A stretch of 64,000 nucleotides of DNA from an uncultured Carboxylicivirga sp. (GTDB lineage Bacteria; Bacteroidota; Bacteroidia; Bacteroidales; Marinilabiliaceae), in NCBI RefSeq assembly GCF_963674565.1, contig NZ_OY771430.1:4898001-4962000 (forward strand). The letters run 5' to 3'. The notes under the pieces were generated by a model. It ran no database searches. It saw nothing but the letters and a program-made list of their open reading frames with translations, and was not told where the DNA came from. Made by a program: the position numbers and the translations under genes. Of this stretch, positions 27,858 to 37,783 are shown piece after piece (positions within the stretch are counted from its first letter, which is position 1; every line of letters starts with the position of its first letter).

Positions 27858-29207
27858 ATGAGTAAAATTTCACTTATTATACAACGCGAGTATCTTACCA
27901 GGGTTCGTAAGAAGAGCTTTATTGTAATGAGTATTATTGGTCCTGTTTTATTTGGAGCAATGATGGTCTTGCCAGCTTGGTTTTCATCAATGGAAGATAC
28001 TACTGAAAAAAGAATTGCCATTGTTGATCAGACAGGTGAGTATGCTGAGCAGATAACAGATACAGAATTTCTGAAATTCGACTGGTTACAAAATAGTAAT
28101 CAGCAACAAGTGGCTTCTGATTATAAGGAGCAAGGTTATTATGCTTATCTGTTTATTGAAAAAGATTTGCTTGATCATCCTGATGCTGTAACCATTTATT
28201 CTGATGCTCAAATTACCATTGATGTGAAGGAGCATATCTCAAGAAAATTGGAGCAGTTACTCGAACAAAAAAAGCTGGCCAGTTATAATATAAGTGGGTT
28301 AGATGCCATTATTAAAGAAGTAAATAATGTAAAAGTTAAGGTGAAAACCATTAAGCTGGGTGAAGATGGAACAGAAAAAGAGAGTTCGCAGTTTATTACA
28401 ATTATGGCGGCTCTGGTTTTTGCAATGCTGGTTTATTTCTTTGTACTTCTTTATGGTACACAGGTAATGCGTGGTGTTCTTGAAGAAAAAACAAGCCGCA
28501 TTGTTGAGGTAATTGTTTCATCAGTGAAGCCTTTTCAGTTAATGATGGGTAAAATCGTTGGTATAGCAATGGTTGCCCTTACACAGTTTGCTATTTGGGT
28601 AGTGTTGACCATGATGCTTTATTTCGGAATTTCAGCTTTTGTATTTGATGGAGGTAAGGTTCCAACTCGAATGGATAGTCAGATTGAAAGTGTTCAGGCT
28701 TTAGGTGATGATAGTAATTCAGTAGAGATGACCGAATTTCAGAAAAACTTTACTGATGTTACCAGTAAAATTAAAGCCATCAATCTGGTTGGAATATTGT
28801 TCGCCTTTGTATTTTACTTCATTGGGGGATATTTGTTATATGCAAGTTTGTTTGCTGCTTTAGGAGCCGCCTTGGATAGCGAAGCCGATAGTCAGCAATT
28901 TGTCATGCCGGTGATGATGCCACTCATATTATCTATTTATGTGGCCATGGCAGCATTTAGAAATCCGGCTGGTGATTTAGCTTTCTGGTTTTCAATGATA
29001 CCATTCACATCTCCAATAGTAATGATGGCTCGTATGCCTTTTGAGCCACCTATATGGGAACTAATATTATCAATGTTAATACTTACAGGTACTTTTATTT
29101 TTACAACCTGGTTTGCCGGACGTATTTATCGTACAGGTATTTTAATGTACGGAAAGAAAGTTTCGTATGGTGAACTTTGGAAGTGGTTTAAATATTCAGG
29201 AAAATAA
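27858..29207 (+). CDS. ABC-2 type exporter permease (NatB type)
   Basis: A 449-residue membrane protein. It has one N-terminal helix (about 23-42), a large extracytoplasmic domain (about 45-170), and five to six C-terminal helices, with the characteristic segment YGTQVMRGVLEEKTSRIVEVIVSSVKP, recognised as the NatB/ABC2-membrane_3 coupling region. It is translationally linked to the ATPase gene (two-base gap). A strong terminator follows, so the exporter is a two-gene unit. Confidence 0.92.
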   Translation: MSKISLIIQREYLTRVRKKSFIVMSIIGPVLFGAMMVLPAWFSSMEDTTEKRIAIVDQTGEYAEQITDTEFLKFDWLQNSNQQQVASDYKEQGYYAYLFIEKDLLDHPDAVTIYSDAQITIDVKEHISRKLEQLLEQKKLASYNISGLDAIIKEVNNVKVKVKTIKLGEDGTEKESSQFITIMAALVFAMLVYFFVLLYGTQVMRGVLEEKTSRIVEVIVSSVKPFQLMMGKIVGIAMVALTQFAIWVVLTMMLYFGISAFVFDGGKVPTRMDSQIESVQALGDDSNSVEMTEFQKNFTDVTSKIKAINLVGILFAFVFYFIGGYLLYASLFAALGAALDSEADSQQFVMPVMMPLILSIYVAMAAFRNPAGDLAFWFSMIPFTSPIVMMARMPFEPPIWELILSMLILTGTFIFTTWFAGRIYRTGILMYGKKVSYGELWKWFKYSGK

Positions 29208-29219
29208 ATACTACAGATG

Positions 29220-29242
29220 AGCCGGGTTAGCCCGGCTTTTTC
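29220..29242 (+). terminator. Intrinsic terminator after the ABC exporter
   Basis: AGCCGGG/CCCGGCT stem with a four-base loop followed by TTTTTC. It lies before the Ppx gene and argues against the longer Ppx reading frame that begins at 29243. Confidence 0.85.
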
Positions 29243-29281
29243 TTGCAATTTAGTATTTTAGCATACTCAAATAAAACTTTT

Positions 29282-30214
29282 ATGCGCATAGCAATATTTG
29301 ACTTAGGAACCAATACAATCAATCTGCTCATTGCTGAAAAAAATGGGCAGGAATCATATCAGATATTACATGAAAGTAAATATCCTGCCAAGCTTGGTAA
29401 AGGCGGGATAAATGATCGCAGAATATTGCCTGAGGCTATGGATCGGGGCATTGCGGCACTAAAAACGCATCAGATTACAATGGAACCTTATAAGGTAGAA
29501 AAAGTGGTTTGTATCGCTACTGCTGCAATTCGCAGTGCCTCAAACGGACAGGAATTTGTTCAAAGGGCAAAGGACGAATGTGGTTTGGATATCAATGTGA
29601 TTGATGGGCAAAAAGAGGCTCAATTAATTTTTGATGGTGTAAAGCAGATAGTGCCAATTGGAGAGGAGCGTGTGATGATACTTGATATTGGTGGCGGTTC
29701 CAATGAATTTATTATTGCTAATAAAGATGGTGTTCTTTGGAAGCATAGCTTTGATTTGGGAATGGCTCGATTGTTGGATCGTTTTCAACCCTCTGATCCC
29801 ATTTCAGATGAAGAAATTCAAGCTGTAGAAAGCTATATAAAAGATGAACTGACAGTATTGTATGAGGCGTTTGAGAAATATCCCTGTGATACCTTAATTG
29901 GTTCATCTGGATCGTTTGATACCATTGCCGGAATGATTGCTGCTATTCATCATCCGCATTTGGATATGCAAAAAATACTGACTTATCATGTGCCGTTGCA
30001 ATTTGTTGAAGAGTTACATTTTAAGTTTCTGAAATCAACTCATGCCGAACGTGAAAAAATGGAGCGGATGGATCTGCATCGGGTTGAAATGATTGTATTA
30101 GCAAGTATTTTTATTAACTTCATCGTTCGTGAGTTTAAATTAAAAACCTTCTGGCAATGTGCCTTTGCGCTTAAGGAAGGGACCATTTATCAGATATTAC
30201 GAAACCAGTTATAA
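29282..30214 (+). CDS. Ppx/GppA phosphatase family protein
   Basis: A 310-residue ASKHA-fold phosphatase acting on polyphosphate ends and/or pppGpp. FDLGTNTINLLI (residues 5-16) is the phosphate-1 loop and ILDIGGGSNEFII the second ATPase-like motif, with GSSGSFDT further on. The length matches single-module Ppx/GppA proteins. The start at 29282 (MRIAIFDLG) is chosen because the frame from 29243 would begin in the terminator tail and add a non-family N-terminus. It lies ten bases before the sigma-54-type regulator gene, so the two may be one operon. Confidence 0.93.
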   Translation: MRIAIFDLGTNTINLLIAEKNGQESYQILHESKYPAKLGKGGINDRRILPEAMDRGIAALKTHQITMEPYKVEKVVCIATAAIRSASNGQEFVQRAKDECGLDINVIDGQKEAQLIFDGVKQIVPIGEERVMILDIGGGSNEFIIANKDGVLWKHSFDLGMARLLDRFQPSDPISDEEIQAVESYIKDELTVLYEAFEKYPCDTLIGSSGSFDTIAGMIAAIHHPHLDMQKILTYHVPLQFVEELHFKFLKSTHAEREKMERMDLHRVEMIVLASIFINFIVREFKLKTFWQCAFALKEGTIYQILRNQL

Positions 30215-30223
30215 ACACTCAGA

Positions 30224-31384
30224 ATGGCCAAAATATTAGTAATCGACGATCAGCGTAGTATTCGAAATACCCTTAAAGATATTCTGGAATACGAAAGTCA
30301 CACCGTTGAGTTAGCAGAGCATGGAGAAGAAGGTGTTGAGATGTATAATGCCAATAAGTACGATGTTGTATTATGCGATATAAAAATGCCAAATATGGAT
30401 GGCATGGAGGTGTTGGATAAGATCATCAATCATGAGAACGATGCACCTGTAATTATGATCTCGGGTCATGGTAATATTGATACAGCAGTGGAAGCGATCA
30501 AGAAAGGAGCTTACGATTTCATTGAAAAGCCTTTGGATCTTAATCGTTTACTGGTAACCATTCGTAATGCCATTGAGAAAAAAGACCTGGTAACTGAAAC
30601 TAAAGTGCTGAAACGTAAGGTTAGTAAAACTTACGAGATGATCGGAGAATCAGAACCGATTGCCAAGGTGAAAGATATGATTGATAAAGTTGCACCAACC
30701 GATGCGCGTGTATTGATTACTGGTGAGAATGGAACCGGAAAAGAGTTGGTTGCCCGTTGGTTACACGAAAAAAGTAACCGTGCATCCATGCCATTTGTTG
30801 AGGTCAATTGCGCTGCTATTCCATCTGAGTTGATAGAAAGCGAGTTGTTTGGTCATGAAAAAGGGGCTTTTACATCTGCTCATAAGCAACGCAAAGGTAA
30901 ATTTGAGCAAGCTAACGGCGGTACCATTTTTTTAGATGAGATAGGTGATATGAGTTTGCCTGCTCAGGCTAAAGTATTAAGGGCATTACAGGAAAATATC
31001 ATTAGCCGAGTTGGTAGTGACAAGGATATCAAAGTTGATGTGAGAGTGCTGGCTGCAACCAATAAAAATCTAAAAGAAGAAATCTCGAAAGGTAATTTCA
31101 GGGAGGATCTGTATCATCGTTTAAGTGTGATTCTGATTCATGTACCATCATTAAACGATCGTAAAGAAGATATTCCAATACTGACAGAGCATTTTAACAA
31201 GCTTATTTGTGCTGAATTAGGAATGCCTTTAAAATCATTTACGGATAGTGCTGTTGATGAGTTAAAAACCATTAACTGGACGGGTAATATTCGTGAGTTT
31301 CGAAATGTAATTGAACGATTAATTATTCTTGGTCAAAACAGCATTACCGAAGAAGATGTGCAATCATATGCACGTCCAATGTAA
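30224..31384 (+). CDS. Sigma-54 activator-type response regulator lacking a DNA-binding domain
   Basis: A 386-residue NtrC-like protein. It has a receiver domain (1-120; DD at 8-9, phospho-Asp52, Lys in EKPLD) and an AAA+ domain (about 140-310) with Walker A GENGTGKE, the sigma-54 contact loop GAFTSA (canonical GAFTGA), Walker B GTIFLDEIGDM and the Arg-finger region. The chain stops after the short C-terminal helical subdomain (IREFRNVIERLI), and no Fis-type helix-turn-helix follows. Only 12 bases separate its stop from the next start, so the domain is not hidden by a frameshift. It would act from solution or through a partner. Confidence 0.93.
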   Translation: MAKILVIDDQRSIRNTLKDILEYESHTVELAEHGEEGVEMYNANKYDVVLCDIKMPNMDGMEVLDKIINHENDAPVIMISGHGNIDTAVEAIKKGAYDFIEKPLDLNRLLVTIRNAIEKKDLVTETKVLKRKVSKTYEMIGESEPIAKVKDMIDKVAPTDARVLITGENGTGKELVARWLHEKSNRASMPFVEVNCAAIPSELIESELFGHEKGAFTSAHKQRKGKFEQANGGTIFLDEIGDMSLPAQAKVLRALQENIISRVGSDKDIKVDVRVLAATNKNLKEEISKGNFREDLYHRLSVILIHVPSLNDRKEDIPILTEHFNKLICAELGMPLKSFTDSAVDELKTINWTGNIREFRNVIERLIILGQNSITEEDVQSYARPM

Positions 31385-31396
31385 CAATCAACATTT

Positions 31397-32830
31397 ATGA
31401 GAAAGGAAGCAGATTTTCTTGGTGAACTGACATTGCCGTCAGAAGCTCTTTATGGGATACATTCATTAAGAGCCAGGGAAAATTTTCCTAATCAAAAACC
31501 ATTTCAATTGGAATGGTATAAAGCAATGGGTAAAGTCAAGCTTGCCTGCTATCGAACCTATGCTAAATTTAAAGCGGCGGCTGAAGAAAAGTATAATTCT
31601 GACCTGTTGCCCATTAAGTTCTTTGATCGTACAACTATTGAAGTACTGGAGGAAGCAGCCTCAGAAGTTGCAGGAGGAAAGCATTTTGAACAGTTTATTG
31701 TTCCTGCTATACAAGGCGGAGCGGGTACGTCGATCAATATGAATGTAAATGAGATCATTGCTAACCTTGCGATTGTAAAGTTAGGGAGTGTTCCGGGTGA
31801 TTATAAAAAGGTAGATCCTTTTGAACATGCTAATGTTTTTCAATCAACCAACGATACCGTACCTACTGCCTTAAAAGTGGCAGCAATGATACTTCTGGAT
31901 AAGCTGGAAGAGATTATTAATGAACATCGCCAGCAGGTTGAAAAGCTCGAAAAGGAACATCGTAATGTGTTACGTCATGGGTATACGCAGATGCAGAAAG
32001 CGGTACCATCTACTTATGATAAACTTTTTAGTGCCTATAATAATGCCTTATCGCGTGATTGGTGGAGGGTTTCTAAATGTTCAGAACGCATTAAAGAAGT
32101 GAATTTGGGAGGAGGAGCAACAGGTACTGGATTAAGTATTCCTCGTTTCTTTATTATGCACGTTGTTAATGAACTGCAACATTTAACCGGAGTGCCAGTC
32201 ACACGTGGAGAGAATCTGACCGATATCACTTCTAATCTGGATAGTTATGTTGAGGTTCATGCTACATTAAAGGCACATGCAGTAAATCTTGAAAAGATGG
32301 TAAACGATCTTCGTTTATTAGCATCAGATATTTCTTCGGGTAGTAAACTATCTATTCCACAACGTCAGGTAGGTAGTTCAATTATGCCGGGTAAGATTAA
32401 TCCGGTTATTCCGGAATTTGTTATTAGTTCGGTGCATAAGGTTTATACAAATGACCTTCTAATATCGAACTTGTGTGGCCAGGGATGTCTGGAGTTAAAT
32501 GCTTATTTGCCTGTTATTGGTGATGCACTTCTCGAATCATTGCATTTATTGATAGATGCTAATCATTCATTGTTAAACAATCTGGTTAAAGGTTTGGAAA
32601 TACCATCAGAAGAAGATGATATCTATCTTAATCCGGCTATAAGTACTGCTCTTATTCCTTATGTCGGTTATCATAAAGCAACTCAGGTAGCCCGGTTTAT
32701 GAAACAAAATAGCACCAGTATTTTTGAGGCGAATAAGAGTCTTAATTTGATAAAGAAAGATATTCTGGAAGACTTAATGAAACCGGAATCACTAATTCGA
32801 CAAGGGTATAGTTTAAAGGATATAATTTAG
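31397..32830 (+). CDS. Aspartate ammonia-lyase family enzyme
   Basis: A 477-residue member of the aspartase/fumarase superfamily. It would reversibly deaminate aspartate to fumarate and ammonia. The aspartase-type motif GGAGTSINMNVNE is at about 108-120 (fumarases have SGTQTNMN), and the family signature GSSIMPGKINP with the catalytic serine is at 326-336. One variation: the region that reads GRTQLQDAVP in E. coli AspA reads GYTQMQKAVP, so substrate contacts may differ. It follows the sigma-54-type regulator by 12 bases and is probably in the same transcript. Confidence 0.85.
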   Translation: MRKEADFLGELTLPSEALYGIHSLRARENFPNQKPFQLEWYKAMGKVKLACYRTYAKFKAAAEEKYNSDLLPIKFFDRTTIEVLEEAASEVAGGKHFEQFIVPAIQGGAGTSINMNVNEIIANLAIVKLGSVPGDYKKVDPFEHANVFQSTNDTVPTALKVAAMILLDKLEEIINEHRQQVEKLEKEHRNVLRHGYTQMQKAVPSTYDKLFSAYNNALSRDWWRVSKCSERIKEVNLGGGATGTGLSIPRFFIMHVVNELQHLTGVPVTRGENLTDITSNLDSYVEVHATLKAHAVNLEKMVNDLRLLASDISSGSKLSIPQRQVGSSIMPGKINPVIPEFVISSVHKVYTNDLLISNLCGQGCLELNAYLPVIGDALLESLHLLIDANHSLLNNLVKGLEIPSEEDDIYLNPAISTALIPYVGYHKATQVARFMKQNSTSIFEANKSLNLIKKDILEDLMKPESLIRQGYSLKDII

Positions 32831-32927
32831 TTTATTAGCTAAAAATGAAGCATTAAGCTTTTATTTTCAAACATCTTTTCTATATTTAACCTAAAATTCA
32901 AGAAACACCCTCAAAATTCTCTGAATA

Positions 32928-33536
32928 GTGAAAACAAACCTAACTAACCTACCGTTTTACACTGCCGATAGTGATGAAAATAAAGATCAGTCGGAGTATC
33001 CATTTGATTTTACTTATGAACTGGGAACCGGAGGTAAGGCTTCCGGTAAAGTTATTTTTAATGAAAGAGAAATCACATTTGAAGTAACAAACAGTGGAAA
33101 TCCGCTATTCGAATTGCTTAAAGGAATGGCAAAATTGATATTTGAACCATCTCATATCTGGGGCGAGGATAATATTAGTTGGGTTGATTGGTATGATGAA
33201 ACAGGATTTCTGCGTTGGGTTATCGGAACTGAAGATGGTATAAATGTGACCATTAAATTGATTCAATACGAAGATTTGTTTGATGAATCAACGGGCACTT
33301 TAGTAGGTGAAGGATCAATGAATATGCCAGACTTTTATTATGCCATCATTCATAAACTGGATAAGTTCATTAAGCGTTTGGGGTTACTGAATTACGAACA
33401 AAAATGGCAGAAGGATGAATTCCCGTTAACTTATTTCCTTCTCTTAAAGAAGTATCTGATAGAGAAAGGATGCTGGATACCCACCAATGAGAAAGTGGGA
33501 TCACTAAATGATGAATTGGATTTTTTATTGGCATAA
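32928..33536 (+). CDS. Unknown conserved-looking cytoplasmic protein, GTG start
   Basis: A 202-residue protein starting at GTG. There is no signal peptide or membrane segment. It is rich in aromatic residues (SWVDWYDE, DFYYAII) and looks mixed alpha/beta in the first 140 residues, then helical. I do not recognise a domain. It lies between the aspartase-family gene and a PAS sensor kinase with about 95 bases on each side. The sustained open frame and codon use like its neighbours support it as a gene. Confidence 0.7.
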   Translation: MKTNLTNLPFYTADSDENKDQSEYPFDFTYELGTGGKASGKVIFNEREITFEVTNSGNPLFELLKGMAKLIFEPSHIWGEDNISWVDWYDETGFLRWVIGTEDGINVTIKLIQYEDLFDESTGTLVGEGSMNMPDFYYAIIHKLDKFIKRLGLLNYEQKWQKDEFPLTYFLLLKKYLIEKGCWIPTNEKVGSLNDELDFLLA

Positions 33537-33630
33537 ACTATCAGAGTTTGTTTTCTTTTCAAGCTAAAACAATTGATTTAGGCTATAAATTCATATATTA
33601 GAGATTGCAATTGTAAATTAGATTGCCTTA

Positions 33631-35193
33631 ATGAATAAGAAGCCTACATACGAAGAACTGGAGGAGAAAGTAAAAAGGCTGGAAGCCTTATTAAATGATC
33701 AACCACAAATTAATTTAATACAAGAACTCAAAGAGAGCGAATCAAGGTTTAAAGCTTTGTCTGACGCTGCTCATGAGGGAATCTTTATTCATGATAATGG
33801 ATTAGGTCTGGAAGTAAACAACGTTGGCTGCGAAATGTTTGGTTACGAACCTGGCGAATTAATAGGAAGGCATGCTTTAGAAATTTTTACTGAAGATTCG
33901 AGAAAGTTGGTGATGACCAACATTAAGAATGGAGTAACTCACGCATACGAGGCAACCGGTTTAAGAAAAGATGGGTCCACTTTTACGGTTGAGATTACAG
34001 GTAAAAATTGTATCTATCATGGTAAAGAAGTAAGGGTTGCAGCCCTGCGTGATGTGACTGAAAGAAAGATAGCCGAACAGGCCCTTAAAGATAGTGAAAG
34101 CAAGTTTCGTGAAGTATTCGAGAATGCAGGAGATGGAATATTGATTGGTGATCTTCAGGGAAGAATGGTAGAAGTGAATGAAGCCTTTCTCAAGATGACA
34201 GGATATGATCGTGAGGATATTATTGGGTTTCATATAAAGAAAATTTTCTCACAGCAATCATTGTCAGATAAGCCATTGCGATTCGATATGCTGAATAAAG
34301 GTCAGACACTGATATTCGAAAGAGATATAACCGGAAAAGAAGGTCAGCTTATACCGGTTGAGATGAATTCCAAAAGACCTCATGCAAACTATTATTTGTC
34401 AATCATTAGAGATTTGCGTGAGAGAAGAAGAGCGGCGAGTGAATTGGAAAGAAAAAACAAGGAACTTTTATTGGCCAAGCAAAAAGCAGAAGAAAGTGAT
34501 CGGTTAAAAAGTTCATTCCTTGCGAATATGAGTCATGAGATTCGTACACCTATGAATGGGATTCTGGGATTTGCTGAGCTGGTTAGAGCCGAAGATTGTG
34601 ATGATAAAACAAGGATGGAATACCTGGATGTTATTATCAGTAGTGGTCATCAGTTACTGGATATAATCAATGATGTTCTTGAGATTTCACGCATTGAAAC
34701 AGGACAGATCAATATTATGAAATCAGACATTAAAGTAAATGATTTACTTCGTGATATAAGCGTCTTTTTTCAACCATTGGCTCGTCAGAATCATAATACA
34801 ATTCAAATTGATTGTCCTGAGAACTCAGAAATGCAGATTGTCTATGCCGATGAGATGAAGGTGCGACAGGTACTTACCAATTTGGTTAACAATGCACTGA
34901 AATTTACGCTGAACGGGACTGTTAAAATTGGATATGAAATTGGGAATACCTATCTGAAATTTTTTGTTCAGGATACGGGTATAGGAATACCCGCTGATTT
35001 CCTTGATAAAGTATTTGAACGTTTTTTACAAGCTGAGTATAATGATCAGATGAAGCAGCGTGGAACCGGACTTGGTTTAGCAATTTGTAAGCGTTTAATA
35101 GAGATAATGGAAGGTGATATCTGGGTTCAATCAGTTGAAAATGAAGGATCCACTTTCTATTTTACTCTGCCATTGGATAAAAAAAAGAACTGA
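33631..35193 (+). CDS. Soluble two-PAS sensor histidine kinase
   Basis: A 520-residue cytoplasmic kinase without membrane helices. An N-terminal coiled coil (about 5-35) is followed by PAS1 (36-150), PAS2 (155-270), a second coiled coil, HisKA with phosphoacceptor His302 (MSHEIRTPMNG), and HATPase with N-box NLVNNALKF and G-boxes DTGIGIP and GTGLGLAI. It therefore senses an intracellular cue, perhaps redox or a small ligand bound by PAS; no cofactor residues were identified. No response regulator is fused or directly adjacent downstream. It ends at a bidirectional terminator. Confidence 0.92.
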   Translation: MNKKPTYEELEEKVKRLEALLNDQPQINLIQELKESESRFKALSDAAHEGIFIHDNGLGLEVNNVGCEMFGYEPGELIGRHALEIFTEDSRKLVMTNIKNGVTHAYEATGLRKDGSTFTVEITGKNCIYHGKEVRVAALRDVTERKIAEQALKDSESKFREVFENAGDGILIGDLQGRMVEVNEAFLKMTGYDREDIIGFHIKKIFSQQSLSDKPLRFDMLNKGQTLIFERDITGKEGQLIPVEMNSKRPHANYYLSIIRDLRERRRAASELERKNKELLLAKQKAEESDRLKSSFLANMSHEIRTPMNGILGFAELVRAEDCDDKTRMEYLDVIISSGHQLLDIINDVLEISRIETGQINIMKSDIKVNDLLRDISVFFQPLARQNHNTIQIDCPENSEMQIVYADEMKVRQVLTNLVNNALKFTLNGTVKIGYEIGNTYLKFFVQDTGIGIPADFLDKVFERFLQAEYNDQMKQRGTGLGLAICKRLIEIMEGDIWVQSVENEGSTFYFTLPLDKKKN

Positions 35194-35215
35194 CATTTTA
35201 GCCAGTTCTTCATTT
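35185..35215. terminator. Bidirectional terminator between sensor kinase and acyl-ACP synthetase genes
   Basis: AAGAACTG/CAGTTCTT stem with a 10-base loop. The minus strand is followed by a long T run and the plus strand by CATTTCTT. Confidence 0.85.
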
Positions 35216-35216
35216 C

Positions 35217-37685
35217 TTATGCTTTCTGATTTATTGATATTCTTTGATAAACCATGTTGGTGAGCTTCTCGTAGGATGATTGCCCCGGATAAATGGGTTT
35301 TAAAAATTCAACACTAACCTTTCGCCATGGTTTTGGAAATTTTGATCCTTTAGGAAGCGCATCTTTAGCACCTTTAATGGATACCGGTACAATAGGTACA
35401 TTTAGCTCTTTACTTAAGATAGCAAATGTTTTTTTGAACTCACCCAATTTTCCGTCAAACGAACGGGTTCCTTCTGGAAAGATAATCAGATTCTTTTTCT
35501 TCTTCAAAGCTTCACCCATCTTCTGAATCGACTCTTTCAGATCTTTATTAAGGTCCATTATAATCACATGATGACGATTGGCAATGTACTTTAAAAATTT
35601 TGAGTTAACATGCTTTTCTTTTGCGTAGAAATAGGTGTTTCTGATGGTCTGCTTTTTAAGAAATGATGCCACAAATAATCCATCGAAGAAACTCTGATGG
35701 TTAGGTGCTATGATGCACGGCCCATCAGGTATATTAGTCATTCCCTTACCTTTAAAACGGAAGTAAAGGCGGAAGAAATATTTCGAGAATTTCACGAAAA
35801 GGGTTCCGGTTAGCCATGTTTTTGGCAACTGAAGATTCACCTTTTCTTTAAGTATTTTCGACCAGTTAATTTTTTCAATTGAAAGGCGTGTACTTTTAGA
35901 GGCTACATATTCGCTTAACTTTAATACGGAAGGAAATTTAACCATTTCATTCACATCCATCTCAACCCCAAAGGTTGACTGTAAAAATACCTGTAGACCT
36001 ACTTTATCAAGCGAATCCATTCCTAAATCCATCTCCAGATGATTGCCCGGACGGACAGTACAATTTTTTTCGTTGGCAATAAAGTCGCTAATAACCAGGT
36101 ATTCCTTCAAGGTTATTTCTTCTGTTTCTTCTTCTTTTTGTGATATTTTATCCTGGCTTACCAGTTCGTGAAGCATGAAACGCTGAAGCTTGCCAAGTCG
36201 TGTTCGTGGCAATTCTGATTCAGTAACAGAAAAAGCAGTAATCTTTTTGTAAGGAGCTACAGATTGGTTGTATTTATCAATTACTTCCCATTTGATGGTA
36301 TTATGAATAGCTTCTTCATTTTGGCCTTGTAATTCAGCTTTATTTGGAACAATGATGGCTCTGAGTTGATCTTTATCTGCAAATACGCCTATGTCAGCAA
36401 CGCAGGCTGCCATGTTTTCAATTTTAGCTTCTATTTCAACAGGATTAATATTCTTACCATTTGAAAGAACGATAATTTCCTTCTTTCTGCCGGTAATATA
36501 TAAATAACCATCTTCGTCTAATTGTCCCAGATCGCCAGTGTATAACCATCCATCTCTGAGCACTTGTGCAGTTTCTTCTGGTCGGTTAAAATAACCTTGC
36601 ATCACATTCGCACCGCTTACGGCGATCTCTCCATCTTTAATTTCTACTGTCGCACAAGGCAGGATTTGACCAGGACTACCAATTTTAACTTTGCCAGGAC
36701 GAGTAAAGCTTATCATCGGAGCCGTCTCTGTCATTCCATAACCTTCCAGCACCTCAAATCCTAGTATTTTGTAATCGTTACCTACTTCCGGATCAAGAGC
36801 AGCTCCTCCGGATACCATAAACTTGACGGCACCTCCAAATTTCTTATGAACAGACTTAAAAATAGTTTTAGAGAATGCAGGTGAGTTAATTGATGCGGCC
36901 AGATTAAATAAGGTTTTTGCAACAAAGCTTTTATCTATCTTTGTCCTTATTCCTTTTCGAATGGCAGCATAAAGTCGTGGTACGCCAATAATTATAGTTA
37001 CTTTATTTTCCTGCAAGGTTCTTAGAATATCTTCAGATACCATGGATGGAGAAACTGCAATTTTGGCACCTACATAAAGAGGAGCCATCATTGTTCCCAT
37101 CAAAGGAAATATATGATGAAGCGGTAATAACATCATTACAACTTCTTCGCTTGAATAAATTTCAACACCTCGGGAAACAGCATCAATATTAGATAATAAA
37201 TTTCCAAACGATAACATAACTCCCTTAGGGCTTCCGGTAGTTCCTGAAGTATAAATGATTACTGCTGTTTTGTCGTCGGGAGTAGGCATTTTAGATAGAA
37301 CCAAATCCTTTGGCATTTCTGTCTGCTCACATTCTTCAATTATCAGAACTTGTGTGTTGATACCAGAACGAAGAACGGCTTCGTCCAGCTGCTTTTTCTT
37401 TTCTCTAGAAGTGAAAACGATCTCAGGAAAGCAATCATTCAGGATGTATGCAACTTCATCGACTGTTGACATAAAGTCGATCGGAACCATGGTTGCTTCG
37501 CATTGCCATCCGGCATAGAATGAATAAATCCATCCAACCTGGTTCTCAGAATAAATAGCAATACGTTTTGCTTTTATATCTATTATTTGGTTAGCGAAAT
37601 TGGCTATTTTATCAGTTAACTGGTCGTAGCTAATGGTATTATCTCCACAGACTATCGCCGTCTTTTTTCCTGCATTACAGATCAT
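35217..37685 (-). CDS. Three-domain acyl-ACP synthetase / acyl carrier protein / lysophospholipid acyltransferase
   Basis: An 822-residue fusion. Residues 1-505 form an AMP-binding acyl synthetase (P-loop YTSGTTGSPKGVM at 145-157, GYGMTETAP at 316-324, TGD at 383-385). Residues about 525-600 are an acyl carrier domain with phosphopantetheine Ser558 (GMDSLDKV). Residues about 640-822 are a PlsC-type acyltransferase with a variant NHQSFFD box (662-668; canonical NHxxxxD) and FPEGTR (736-741). It could activate free fatty acids and pass them via the built-in carrier to lysophospholipids, like E. coli Aas but with its own ACP. No signal peptide. It is a single gene. Confidence 0.93.
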   Translation of the reverse strand: MICNAGKKTAIVCGDNTISYDQLTDKIANFANQIIDIKAKRIAIYSENQVGWIYSFYAGWQCEATMVPIDFMSTVDEVAYILNDCFPEIVFTSREKKKQLDEAVLRSGINTQVLIIEECEQTEMPKDLVLSKMPTPDDKTAVIIYTSGTTGSPKGVMLSFGNLLSNIDAVSRGVEIYSSEEVVMMLLPLHHIFPLMGTMMAPLYVGAKIAVSPSMVSEDILRTLQENKVTIIIGVPRLYAAIRKGIRTKIDKSFVAKTLFNLAASINSPAFSKTIFKSVHKKFGGAVKFMVSGGAALDPEVGNDYKILGFEVLEGYGMTETAPMISFTRPGKVKIGSPGQILPCATVEIKDGEIAVSGANVMQGYFNRPEETAQVLRDGWLYTGDLGQLDEDGYLYITGRKKEIIVLSNGKNINPVEIEAKIENMAACVADIGVFADKDQLRAIIVPNKAELQGQNEEAIHNTIKWEVIDKYNQSVAPYKKITAFSVTESELPRTRLGKLQRFMLHELVSQDKISQKEEETEEITLKEYLVISDFIANEKNCTVRPGNHLEMDLGMDSLDKVGLQVFLQSTFGVEMDVNEMVKFPSVLKLSEYVASKSTRLSIEKINWSKILKEKVNLQLPKTWLTGTLFVKFSKYFFRLYFRFKGKGMTNIPDGPCIIAPNHQSFFDGLFVASFLKKQTIRNTYFYAKEKHVNSKFLKYIANRHHVIIMDLNKDLKESIQKMGEALKKKKNLIIFPEGTRSFDGKLGEFKKTFAILSKELNVPIVPVSIKGAKDALPKGSKFPKPWRKVSVEFLKPIYPGQSSYEKLTNMVYQRISINQKA

Positions 37686-37783
37686 AACTCCTCAGTTGCG
37701 TTGAAATCGAACAAATATAGAAAAAACAAGTTGGTAATTTTGTTTTCTCAGATTGATTTTAATATACTGATATATTTATATAA

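Noticed and set aside
30224..31397. Frameshift or truncation removing the helix-turn-helix of the sigma-54-type regulator
   Set aside because: Only 12 bases separate its stop from the next start, so there is no space for a lost domain; the short form appears native.
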